From DATHSN01 sp035464115 (lineage in GTDB: Bacteria; Actinomycetota; Acidimicrobiia; Acidimicrobiales; SKKL01), in NCBI GenBank assembly GCA_035464115.1, contig DATHSN010000179.1, positions 1 through 14,611 on the forward strand: DNA of 14,611 nucleotides. Direction: 5' to 3'. The translations under genes and the position numbers were made by a program. This document shows positions 7,455-13,762 of the stretch, in pieces. The notes under the pieces were generated by a model that was not told the origin of the DNA, ran no database searches, and saw only the letters and a list, made by a program, of their open reading frames with translations. Position 1 is the stretch's first letter. Each line of letters starts with the position of its first letter.

Positions 7455-7599
7455 GTCGCGGCTCCCTCGATCGGTCGAGCCGGTCATCGGCCGCGGTCGG
7501 GCCCTGGTGAGGGTCGGCGGGTGGGCAGCGTCGCCATCGGGAGCAGGCGGCGGGTCTGCGCTCCTCACCGTGCGGCCTCGAAGCGATATGCTCATCTGC
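7455..7599. promoter_or_regulatory. Divergent promoter region, HDOD-GGDEF versus vapBC; leaderless-type -10 box for vapB
   Basis: On the plus strand TATGCT at 7587-7592 fits an actinobacterial -10 box (TANNNT). It places transcription start at about 7599-7600, on the A of the vapB ATG, so the message would be leaderless. A short inverted repeat, ATGC (7588-7591) and GCAT (7598-7601), overlaps box and start codon and could be a VapB operator half-site pair. No good -35 was seen. For the HDOD side only the ribosome binding site GGGAG is clear. Confidence 0.5.
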
Positions 7600-7842
7600 A
7601 TGCGGACGACCATCAATCTGCCTGACGGGCTCGTCGAGGCGGCCAAGGCCAAGGCCGCCCGCGAAGGGCGGACGTTCACGAGCGTGCTCGAAGACGGGCT
7701 GCGGCGGGTGCTCACCGACGAGCCCGCCGACGCCGCACAGGTGGAGCTGCCGACGTTCGGCGATCCCGCCAGCCGGCCTCTGGTGGATCCGCTCGACCGG
7801 GAGGCGCTCGGCGACGTTCTCGACGCCGACGGCCTCCGGTGA
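7600..7842 (+). CDS. vapB: VapB-type antitoxin (ribbon-helix-helix)
   Basis: 80-residue antitoxin of a type II toxin-antitoxin pair. The N-terminal ribbon-helix-helix DNA-binding fold is at about 1-40: MRTTINLPDGLVEAAKAKAA forms the strand and first helix, GRTFTSVLEDGLRRVL the second helix. The acidic C-terminal half (DEPADAAQVELPTFGDPASRPLVDPLDRE) is the usual toxin-wrapping tail. The ATG at 7600 fits both the fold start and a -10 box 7 nt upstream; no Shine-Dalgarno sequence is present. Its TGA overlaps the toxin GTG in a GTGA quadruplet. VapB proteins normally repress their own promoter together with VapC. Confidence 0.88.
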   Translation: MRTTINLPDGLVEAAKAKAAREGRTFTSVLEDGLRRVLTDEPADAAQVELPTFGDPASRPLVDPLDREALGDVLDADGLR

Positions 7843-8276
7843 TCCTTCCCGACGTGAACGTGCTCGTCTTCGCGTACCGGCGAGAATCGCCTCGTCATGC
7901 CGCCTACACGGAGTGGCTGACCCGGGTCCGGCGCAGCGACGAGCTGGCCCTGCTCGATGTGGTCCTGTCGGGCTTCGTCCGCATCGTCACCCACCCGAGG
8001 ATCTACGCCGACCCGGCACCTACCGACCACGCCCTGTCGTTCGTCGAGCTGCTCCGTCGGGGCCCACGGGCCCGCGAGCTCGGTCCCACCGCCGCCGCGT
8101 GGCGGGAGCTGGCCGGCATCGCCGCCGCCGACCCGGTGGTGCGCGGGAACCTCGTGCCCGACGCCTTCCTGGCCGCCACCGCCCGGGCCCACGGCTGCCG
8201 GGTCGCCACCGCCGACCGGGGCTTCGCCCGCTTCGACGGCGTCGACTGGTTCGACCCGGCGCCGCCGGGGGTCTGA
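7839..8276 (+). CDS. vapC: VapC-type toxin, PIN-domain ribonuclease
   Basis: 145-residue PIN ribonuclease of the Mtu_PIN (TIGR00028-like) branch. Visible acidic metal ligands are Asp5 (LPDVNVLVFAYR), Asp108 (PDAFLAATA) and Asp126 (TADRGFARF). The usual second acidic residue in helix 2 is absent; the stretch reads VVLSGFVRIVTHPRIY, which is the norm in this branch. The last residues GVDWFDPAPP are also typical. Free VapC cleaves tRNA or rRNA and stops growth until VapB is replenished. The GTG start is fixed by the 4 bp overlap with vapB. The gene converges on the exonuclease gene with a 41 bp gap. Confidence 0.9.
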   Translation: MILPDVNVLVFAYRRESPRHAAYTEWLTRVRRSDELALLDVVLSGFVRIVTHPRIYADPAPTDHALSFVELLRRGPRARELGPTAAAWRELAGIAAADPVVRGNLVPDAFLAATARAHGCRVATADRGFARFDGVDWFDPAPPGV

Positions 8277-8282
8277 GCGCTG

Positions 8283-8301
8283 GCGGCCAGGCGTCGGCCG
8301 C
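8283..8301. terminator. Possible hairpin between convergent vapC and exonuclease genes
   Basis: GCGGCC (8283-8288) and GGCCGC (8296-8301) form a 6 bp all-G/C stem with a 7 nt loop in the 41 bp gap between two stop codons. There is no U-tract on either strand. GCGGCC recurs at 8308-8313, so alternative pairings exist. Weak in a G+C-rich background. Confidence 0.3.
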
Positions 8302-8317
8302 TCGATGGCGGCCTGCG

Positions 8318-9088
8318 TCAGCCGGCGTCGGCGAGCGGGACCCGCCGCGCCGGGCGGGGCTCGACCGGTCGGCGCTCGAGCGGGTGGCCGACCTGCACCG
8401 GTGGGGCCGGCGGGCGGGGCCGGTCGAGCTCGGCGGCCCGCATGGCGGCCAGCCGGCGCCGGTGGTCGACGGGGGGCGACAGCGTCTCGGGGGTCCGGTC
8501 GATCGAGCGCCGCGCCGACGGCCAGCGCCGCTCGGCGAGCACGCGGGCCAGGCGGGCGTCGGACGAGGCGTAGGCGTGCAGCGCCTCTTGGTCGAGCTGG
8601 TGGATGCGGGTGCGGTCGACCTCGACGGGCACCAGGCCGACGAAGCGGGCGATCGACTTGAGCCCGCAGCTGATCTTGATCGCGGGCCCGACGTCGGCGC
8701 GGTAGACGCGGTAGGCGTCGAGGTGGGCGTGGGCGTGCCACGCGCCCCGGTAGGCGCCGCGATGGCCGGGCAGCGCCCGGCCCCGCACCACGATGTGGGG
8801 GTCGAGCTCGAGGCGCAGACCCAGGGGCACGCCGTGGGCCGCGGCCCGGTCGGCGATGAACGGCAGGTCGAACGCGCCGCCGTTCCAGGTGCAGATGACG
8901 CCCGGTTCGATCTCGGCCAGGCGGGCGTCGAGCTCGCGGAGCAGCGACGCCTCGTCGCCGGTGAAGATCTCGTCGACCTCGGGGCTCGACAGGGCGATGG
9001 TGAGGATGCGCGCGACCGCGGGGTCGAGACCGTCGACGGTGGTGTCGGTCTCGATGTCGAGCCCGTAGACCGGGGTGCGTCGTCCCAT
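8318..9088 (-). CDS. DEDDy-type 3'-5' exonuclease (DnaQ-like / family B polymerase exonuclease fold)
   Basis: 256 residues. Exo I motif YGLDIETDT carries Asp11 and Glu13. Exo II is TWNGGAFDLPFI with Asp74. Exo III is YASSD (Tyr173, Asp177), making this the DEDDy subgroup, which degrades DNA or RNA ends from the 3' side with two metal ions. The exonuclease fold fills residues 5-185. The remaining 70 residues are rich in Arg and Pro (PPAPPVQVG, ERRPVEPRPARRVP) and may bind nucleic acid or be disordered. Unlike polymerase-associated versions it stands alone. The ATG at 9088 has GGGG about 5 nt upstream. It converges on vapC and diverges from the AAA ATPase, with which it shares a 143 bp promoter region. 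The biological substrate is unknown. Confidence 0.85.
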   Translation of the reverse strand: MGRRTPVYGLDIETDTTVDGLDPAVARILTIALSSPEVDEIFTGDEASLLRELDARLAEIEPGVICTWNGGAFDLPFIADRAAAHGVPLGLRLELDPHIVVRGRALPGHRGAYRGAWHAHAHLDAYRVYRADVGPAIKISCGLKSIARFVGLVPVEVDRTRIHQLDQEALHAYASSDARLARVLAERRWPSARRSIDRTPETLSPPVDHRRRLAAMRAAELDRPRPPAPPVQVGHPLERRPVEPRPARRVPLADAG

Positions 9089-9129
9089 GGTGGCCCCTGT
9101 ACCGCCTCGTTCGGTTCCCGTGGCCAGAC

Positions 9130-9170
9130 GCTAGGGAACGGGAGCGCCCAGGTGGGGGATGGTCCCTAGC
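9130..9170. repeat. Perfect 8 bp inverted repeat in the exonuclease/ATPase intergenic region
   Basis: GCTAGGGA at 9130-9137 and TCCCTAGC at 9163-9170 are exact inverted copies separated by 25 nt. CTAG is rare in such G+C-rich DNA, which makes the pair more noticeable. It could be a pair of operator half-sites or a long-loop hairpin serving either divergent gene. Confidence 0.5.
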
Positions 9171-9208
9171 ACAGCCGCCGACATACCAGGTTCAGGTAGA
9201 AGAAGATG

Positions 9209-9231
9209 CCAGAGACTGGTACTCTCTGGTC
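9209..9231 (+). promoter_or_regulatory. Extended -10, leaderless-type promoter embedded in an inverted-repeat operator (AAA ATPase gene)
   Basis: TACTCT at 9220-9225 matches TANNNT and is preceded by TGG (TGn, 9217-9219), making an extended -10 box that needs little -35. It is followed after 6 nt by the ATG at 9232, so the transcript would begin at or next to the start codon. CCAGAGA (9209-9215) and TCTCTGG (9223-9229) are perfect inverted arms around a 7 nt centre that overlaps the -10 box. A repressor bound here would block the promoter. Confidence 0.55.
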
Positions 9232-10299
9232 ATGAGGCCGTCGCCGTTCCCGCACCACGGGCCGCTCGCTCCCGATCAGGTCCACGGGCGCGACGAGCTG
9301 GTCGCCGATCTGGTCGCCCGCCTCACCGCGCACCGGCCCACCGTCGTGGTGGCGCCCCGTCGCTTCGGCAAGACGAGCCTCGTCGGCCGGGTGGCCGCCG
9401 AGCTGGCCGACACCGTCACCATCGTGCGGATCGACCTCTACGAGCTGCGCTCCTGGGCCGATCTCGCCGGGCGGTTGGCGGCGGGGCTCGCCGGGGTGAC
9501 CGGCCCCCGTCGGTCGGCGCTCGACCGCATCGCCGCCTCGCTCGACGTGAACCTCGGGGTGGTCCGGGCATCGTTCCGGCGCCCCCAGCGACCCGAACCC
9601 GACCTCACCGCCGACCGGTTGCTCGACGTGCTCGTCCAGCACGGGTCCACCACGCCCACGGTGGTGATCCTCGACGAGTTCTCCTCGATCCGTCGGGTCG
9701 ACGGGGCCGCCGGTCTGCTCCGCACCAAGCTGCAGCACCACCTGCACGAGATCGGGCTGGTGTTCGCGGGCTCGGAGCCGTCGACCATGCGCCTGCTCTT
9801 CGAGGACACGGACCAGCCCTTCTACGCCCAAGCCGACCTGCTGGTCGTCCCACCGCTCGACCTCGCGGGGTTCACCGCCATCGTCGACGCCGGGTTCGAG
9901 GGGCGTCCGCCCGATGGGCTCGCCGCCGCGATCCACGGCTTCACCGGCGGCCATCCACAACGGTCCATGCAGCTCGCCGATGCTGCCTGGTCGGCGGTCG
10001 AGCAGGGCTCGACGTCGGCGTGGGCCGAGGCGCTGGAGGCGGTCCGGCGCGCCGCTGCGCCGGGGAGCGAGACGCGCTTCTCCGCCACCGCGCCAGCCGA
10101 CCAGGCGGTGCTGCGGCTCGTGGCCGCCGGCGAGCCACTCTTCGGCCGGGCCGCGCAGCTGCTCGAGCTGTCGAGGTCGTCGGCGCAGAACAGCCGCAGC
10201 CGCCTCCTGGCCAACGGCCAGATCGACGAGAGCGACGGCCGCTACGTGGTGGTCGACCCGTTGTACGGCGACTGGATCGCCCACCGCCTCCCGCTCTGA
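9232..10299 (+). CDS. AAA/STAND-like ATPase with C-terminal winged helix
   Basis: 355 residues, resembling the archaeal-type AAA ATPase/DUF234-like group of P-loop NTPases found widely in prokaryotes. HGRDELVADL at 18-27 is the entry motif; Walker A is APRRFGKTSL at 41-50 (first Gly replaced by Ala, Lys47-Thr48 intact); Walker B is TVVILDEF at 143-150; a sensor-like strand LVFAGSEPSTM is at 177-186. TGGHPQRSMQL at 238-248 matches the lid-helix motif. Residues 285-350 form a winged helix (ADQAVLRLVAAGEP, then SRSSAQNSRSRLLANGQI, then GRYVVVDPLYGDWIA). No membrane segments. It is a single-gene unit with its own promoter. The role is unknown; relatives include NTPases fused or linked to nucleases and regulators. 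The ATG at 9232 is supported by the -10 box 6 nt upstream. Confidence 0.8.
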   Translation: MRPSPFPHHGPLAPDQVHGRDELVADLVARLTAHRPTVVVAPRRFGKTSLVGRVAAELADTVTIVRIDLYELRSWADLAGRLAAGLAGVTGPRRSALDRIAASLDVNLGVVRASFRRPQRPEPDLTADRLLDVLVQHGSTTPTVVILDEFSSIRRVDGAAGLLRTKLQHHLHEIGLVFAGSEPSTMRLLFEDTDQPFYAQADLLVVPPLDLAGFTAIVDAGFEGRPPDGLAAAIHGFTGGHPQRSMQLADAAWSAVEQGSTSAWAEALEAVRRAAAPGSETRFSATAPADQAVLRLVAAGEPLFGRAAQLLELSRSSAQNSRSRLLANGQIDESDGRYVVVDPLYGDWIAHRLPL

Positions 10300-10322
10300 C
10301 CAGCGGACCCCTGGCTCAGAGC
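10293..10322. terminator. Bidirectional stem-loop terminator containing both convergent stop codons
   Basis: GCTCTGA (10293-10299) pairs with TCAGAGC (10316-10322), and CCAG (10300-10303) with CTGG (10311-10314), leaving one bulged C at 10315 and a 7 nt loop. The TGA of the ATPase gene (10297-10299) pairs with 10316-10318, which is the TGA of phoH2 read on the other strand. There is no U-tract, as is common in G+C-rich actinobacterial terminators. Confidence 0.7.
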
Positions 10323-11710
10323 TTGAGGGCGGCCAGGTTGGCGACCTCGCTGCGCTCGCAGTGGGTGAGGCGCACGTGGCCGAACACCCGCTCGCCGGCG
10401 AAGGCGTCGATGAGCACGGCGATGGCGTTGGTGTGCTCGGACAGGTACGGCGCGTCGATCTGGCTGGTGTCGCCGGTGAACACCACCTTGGTGCCCTCGC
10501 TGACCCGGGTCAGGATCGTCTTGAGGGTGGGCGGCTCGAGGTTCTGGGCCTCGTCGACGAGCACGTAGGTGCCCTGCAGCGACCGACCCCGGAGGTAGGT
10601 GACGGCTTCGAGCGACAGCTTGTCGCGCTCGGTCATCTCCTCGAGGAGGGTGCGGGCGTCGGCGTGGCTGCGGCGCTCGGTGAGGGCGACCATGGCGTCG
10701 GTGACCGCGGTCATCCACGGGTCGAGCTTCTCCTCGAGCCCGCCGGGCAGGAACCCGAGCTCGGCGCGCCCCACCGGCACCACCGGTCGGTACACCGAGA
10801 GCTTGTCGTAGAGAGGCCGCTCCATGACCTGCTCGAGGCCGGCGGCGAGGGCGAGCAGGGTCTTGCCGGTGCCGGCGATGCCGTCGAGGGCGACGACGCG
10901 CACCTCGGGGTCGAGGAGCAGGTCGAGGGCGAACTGCTGCTCCTTCGACCGGGGGCGCAGTCCCCACGCCTCGACCGGGCGGGTGAGGGCGGTGAGGCGG
11001 TCGTCGTGGCGCCGCACCAGCGCCGACTGGCTCCCCGAGCGCAGCACGCCGAACTGGTTGACACCGATGGCGTCGGAGAGGTGCGCGTCGACCGGGTCGA
11101 GGTCGCGCACGTCGACCCCGCCGTGGGCGCTGTAGAGGTCGTCGATCAGGTCGGCCGACGCGTCGAGCGTGCGCCACCCGGTGGAGCGGTCGCGCTCGCG
11201 GCTGCCCCGGTGGCGCTGGTGCTCGGAGGCCTCGAGCCCGAGCTGGGCGGCCTTGATCCGCAGCGCCGCGTCGTTCGACACGACCCGCACCGGGTGGCGC
11301 TCGGCCTGGCCGAGGGCGGCGGCGAGGATGCGGTTGTCGGGCTTGGCCGGGTCGAGCCCCTTGGCGGCGACGGCGTCGAGGTGCAGGCCGTTGGTCTCGA
11401 TGCGCAGCGTGCCGCCGCCGGGCACCGCCACCGCGGTGCGGATGTCGCCGTCGTTGGCCACCCGCAGGTCCTCGATGGCCCGGATGACGACCCGCGCCGC
11501 CCGTCCCACGTCGTCGAGGCGACTCTTGTGCTGGTCGAGCTCTTCGATGACGACGAGCGGGATGACCGCGTCGGCGTCGGGGAAGGCGAACAGGCACTCC
11601 GGGTCGGCGATGAGGGCCGACGTGTCGAGCACGACGCAGGTCCGTGTGGGGCTCACCTCCTCCGTCTCGGCCGGGCGCGGCGAGCGGGCGAGGAGGTCGG
11701 TCACGGGCAC
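10316..11710 (-). CDS. phoH2: PIN-PhoH (PhoH2-type) ribonuclease/helicase
   Basis: 464 residues, two domains. The N-terminal PIN nuclease (about 22-160) has CVVLDTSALIADP with Asp29, VVIEELDQHK with Glu56-Glu57, PDNRIL with Asp125, and VVSNDAALR with Asp147. The C-terminal PhoH P-loop ATPase (about 250-464) has Walker A DGIAGTGKTLLAL (GIAGTGKT, 277-284), Walker B YVLVDEAQN (383-389), TGDTSQID (412-419) and the closing HCERSEVANLA. This is the architecture of mycobacterial PhoH2 (Rv1095), an ATP-dependent RNA helicase/ribonuclease. Length is slightly above that protein because of the N-terminal 20 residues. The start is uncertain: GTG 11710 is used; GTG 11704 and a later GTG before SPTRTC are alternatives, none with a spaced ribosome binding site. 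It is convergent with the ATPase gene. Confidence 0.92.
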   Translation of the reverse strand: MPVTDLLARSPRPAETEEVSPTRTCVVLDTSALIADPECLFAFPDADAVIPLVVIEELDQHKSRLDDVGRAARVVIRAIEDLRVANDGDIRTAVAVPGGGTLRIETNGLHLDAVAAKGLDPAKPDNRILAAALGQAERHPVRVVSNDAALRIKAAQLGLEASEHQRHRGSRERDRSTGWRTLDASADLIDDLYSAHGGVDVRDLDPVDAHLSDAIGVNQFGVLRSGSQSALVRRHDDRLTALTRPVEAWGLRPRSKEQQFALDLLLDPEVRVVALDGIAGTGKTLLALAAGLEQVMERPLYDKLSVYRPVVPVGRAELGFLPGGLEEKLDPWMTAVTDAMVALTERRSHADARTLLEEMTERDKLSLEAVTYLRGRSLQGTYVLVDEAQNLEPPTLKTILTRVSEGTKVVFTGDTSQIDAPYLSEHTNAIAVLIDAFAGERVFGHVRLTHCERSEVANLAALKL

Positions 11711-11858
11711 CCCACAAACGGTCGGACGAGTGGTCGGTCGGACAACGCCCCCGAGTCAACCCCACCGGCGCCGCCGAGGGGCGGATGCTGGGCCAGGCTT
11801 CATCGCCCGTTCACCGAGCGGTCCCCGTGCGGGCACGCGCCGGACGTGACGTGGTCCC
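11711..11858 (-). promoter_or_regulatory. Intergenic region upstream of phoH2 with direct repeats
   Basis: 148 bp between the WS/DGAT stop and the phoH2 start, both on the minus strand. On the plus strand CGGTCGGAC occurs at 11719-11727 and 11735-11743, spaced 16 bp, with an overlapping GGTCGGTC at 11732-11739. These lie 9-33 bp upstream of the phoH2 GTG, where a regulator could act. A TTGACT resembling a -35 box lies just upstream on the minus strand, without a convincing -10 at proper spacing. No clear terminator for the acyltransferase gene was seen. Confidence 0.4.
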
Positions 11859-13391
11859 TCAGACGCTGGGCGCCGTCTCGCCGTCGTCGCCGCTGGGGGC
11901 CCGGTCGTCGGCACCGTCGATGGCGTCGACCCGCACGTCGGCGCCGTCGACGAGGTCACCGTCGACCGGGGGCTCGGCGGGAGTCGGGGCGGGCTCGGCA
12001 CCCGTGGCTTCGAGCAGCTCGTCGAGGGCCACCCGCATGCCGGCGGCGAGGGCCCACGGGTCGTCGATGAGGTCGGGGCACACGTTGATGCCCACGTCGA
12101 GCGCGTCGCGGTAGCCCATGACGGTGATGTTGAGGCCGGCCCCGTCGTAGATGGGCCCGATGGGGAAGTTGGCCACCATGCGGGCTCCGCCGAGGTAGAG
12201 CGGGAACGGAGGCCCGGGCACGTTGGAGATGGTGAGGTTGAACAGCGGTCGGTGGGCTCCGGCCACCCGGAAGCGGGAGTAGAGCCGGGCCGCGCTGGCG
12301 GCCACCGCAGGCGCGGCGAACTCGGCCCAGTCCTGCAGGGTGGTGGCCCCGATGAGCTGGTGCTGCTCCTTCACGGCCCGCATGCCCGCGGAGATGTGCT
12401 CGAGCCGCTCGAGTGGGTCGTCGATCGTGGTGGCGAGCGACGCGAGGGCCGACGACACCTGGTTGCCCATGGCCCCCTTGCCGTCCTCGGTTCGCACCGA
12501 GATGGGCACCATGGCCACCAACGGGGCATCGGTGGTCTCACCGCGGTCGTCGAGCCAGCGGCGCAGCGAGCCGGCGCACAGCGCCAGGACCACGTCGTTC
12601 ACGGTGGTGCCGGCGGCCCGCTTCACCGCCTTGATCTCCTCGAGGGGCAGGCTCGTGGCCGACAGGGCGCGGTCGCGGGTGAGCGCCCGGTTGAACGTGG
12701 TGCGGGGCGCGGCGAACGGCGCCGGAGGGGTCTCGGGGTGGTGGCGACGGTTGTGACGGCGCACCCCGATGCCGGCCTCGACGCTGTGGCGGACCGCCTT
12801 GGCCACCGCCACGGGCTGGCGGGCGAGCGACGACACGGCGTAGGTGAGCAGCTCGGCGTCGGACGGCACCGGGTCGGGCACCCACTCCGACTCGGGCTCG
12901 TAGACCGCCACCTCGGGGGTGAGGTCGAGCAGCGACACCGTGATCTCGGCGCCCGACGCGCCGTCGATGGCGGCGTGGTGGATCTTGGACAGCACCGCCA
13001 CGTGACCGTGCTCGAGGCCCTCGATGACCCACATCTCCCAGAGGGGGCGGCGTCGGTCGAGCGGCACGCTCACCAGGTGCGCGGCGAGCGCCGCCAGCTC
13101 GCGGCGGGTGCCCGGGGCCGGGACCGCCACGTGGTGGATGTGGTGGTCGATGTGGAAGTCGGGGTCCTCGATCCACAGCGGGTGGTGCAACCCGAACGGG
13201 ACCTCGACCAGGCGCTGGCGGAAGGGCGGCACCAGGTGGAGCCGGGCGCTGATCACCTCTTTCAGCGTGTCGACCGTCCACCCTCCGGGGACGTCGGTGG
13301 GGTCGTAGACCGCGATGCCACCCACGTGCATGGGGCAGTTGGCGGTCTCGAGGTGGAGGAAGCTGGCGTCGAGTCCGGTGAGGCGCTTCAT
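11859..13391 (-). CDS. WS/DGAT-family acyltransferase (wax ester synthase / diacylglycerol acyltransferase)
   Basis: 510 residues; joins acyl-CoA to diacylglycerol or long-chain alcohols to form storage triacylglycerol or wax esters. The N-terminal start MKRLTGLDASFLHLET is typical. The catalytic HHxxxDG motif is HHAAIDG at 138-144 (His139 general base, Asp143). Further family motifs are PLDRRRPLWEMWVIEGL at 110-126, TTVNDVVLALCAGSLRRWL, GNQVSS, and SNVPGPPFPLYLGGARM near 395-411. The enzyme is usually cytosolic or lipid-droplet associated. The last 45 residues form an unusual acidic, proline-rich tail (DGDLVDGADVRVDAIDGADD) not needed for the fold. The ATG at 13391 is the family start; no Shine-Dalgarno sequence precedes it, and a CRP-like palindrome sits 2 bp upstream. 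Confidence 0.95.
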   Translation of the reverse strand: MKRLTGLDASFLHLETANCPMHVGGIAVYDPTDVPGGWTVDTLKEVISARLHLVPPFRQRLVEVPFGLHHPLWIEDPDFHIDHHIHHVAVPAPGTRRELAALAAHLVSVPLDRRRPLWEMWVIEGLEHGHVAVLSKIHHAAIDGASGAEITVSLLDLTPEVAVYEPESEWVPDPVPSDAELLTYAVSSLARQPVAVAKAVRHSVEAGIGVRRHNRRHHPETPPAPFAAPRTTFNRALTRDRALSATSLPLEEIKAVKRAAGTTVNDVVLALCAGSLRRWLDDRGETTDAPLVAMVPISVRTEDGKGAMGNQVSSALASLATTIDDPLERLEHISAGMRAVKEQHQLIGATTLQDWAEFAAPAVAASAARLYSRFRVAGAHRPLFNLTISNVPGPPFPLYLGGARMVANFPIGPIYDGAGLNITVMGYRDALDVGINVCPDLIDDPWALAAGMRVALDELLEATGAEPAPTPAEPPVDGDLVDGADVRVDAIDGADDRAPSGDDGETAPSV

Positions 13392-13393
13392 GG

Positions 13394-13409
13394 TGTGACA
13401 ACGATCACA
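13394..13409. promoter_or_regulatory. CRP-like operator TGTGA-N6-TCACA in front of the WS/DGAT gene
   Basis: On the minus strand TGTGATCGTTGTCACA has both half-sites of the cAMP receptor protein consensus exactly, and mycobacterial CRP (Rv3676) is known to use TGTGA-N6-TCACA sites. It ends 2 bp before the ATG at 13391, a position expected for repression or for blocking a leaderless start rather than for activation. Confidence 0.6.
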
Positions 13410-13436
13410 GCGATGGGCACGGACCGCAAGGCGGGC

Positions 13437-13667
13437 TCACCCGTCGATCGTGAGGCGGGGCCGGCCGTCGGTGACCACGAGGGTGCCGGGCATGCCCATG
13501 ACGTCGATGCTGGTGCGCCCGAGGCGTGCCGCGGTCATCTCGACCACCTCGCCCTTGTGGACGCCGTTGAGGATGGTGACGCTCAGGTGCAGCAGCTCGT
13601 CGCCGCCGTCGTCGACGCCCTCCTCGGCATCGACGATGAACGCCTGGTACTCCCCGTCGTCGATCAC
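13437..13667 (-). CDS. Small conserved-looking hypothetical protein
   Basis: 76 residues, function not recognised. Acidic N-half (DDGEYQAFIVDAEEGVDDGGDE), then a beta-rich part: LLHLSVTILNGVHKGEVVEMTAA, SIDVMGMPGTLVVTDGRPRLTIDG. The GVHKGEVVE and GMPGTLVVTDG turns suggest a small beta barrel, perhaps OB-like; this is inference from strand pattern only. No membrane segment or cysteine. The start is a GTG at 13667 with no clear ribosome binding site. It lies 45 bp upstream of the WS/DGAT gene on the same strand, so they may share transcripts, although the CRP-like site lies between them. Confidence 0.65.
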   Translation of the reverse strand: MIDDGEYQAFIVDAEEGVDDGGDELLHLSVTILNGVHKGEVVEMTAARLGRTSIDVMGMPGTLVVTDGRPRLTIDG

Positions 13668-13705
13668 CGGACCAGGGTGGCCGCACAGGTGGCCAGGGGC
13701 AACAC

Positions 13706-13720
13706 GGGCGACCGTCGCCC
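13706..13720. repeat. 15 bp palindrome in divergent intergenic region
   Basis: GGGCGAC-C-GTCGCCC has perfect 7 bp arms around one base. It lies between the divergent small protein gene and the DinB-like gene, so it could be a shared operator, or a chance G+C-rich palindrome. Confidence 0.35.
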
Positions 13721-13762
13721 GCTCGCCGACCCGCCGTGGGGCATCCTGGAGCGGTGCCCGCC

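Noticed and set aside
7455..8741. Upstream extension of the HDOD frame to 8741
   Set aside because: It would overlap vapBC entirely on the other strand and is low-complexity; a good ribosome binding site precedes 7454.
9166..10284. 372-residue minus-strand frame opposite the AAA ATPase
   Set aside because: No recognisable motif; the plus strand has Walker A and B motifs, a promoter and a matching terminator. The end of this frame also covers the inverted-repeat promoter.
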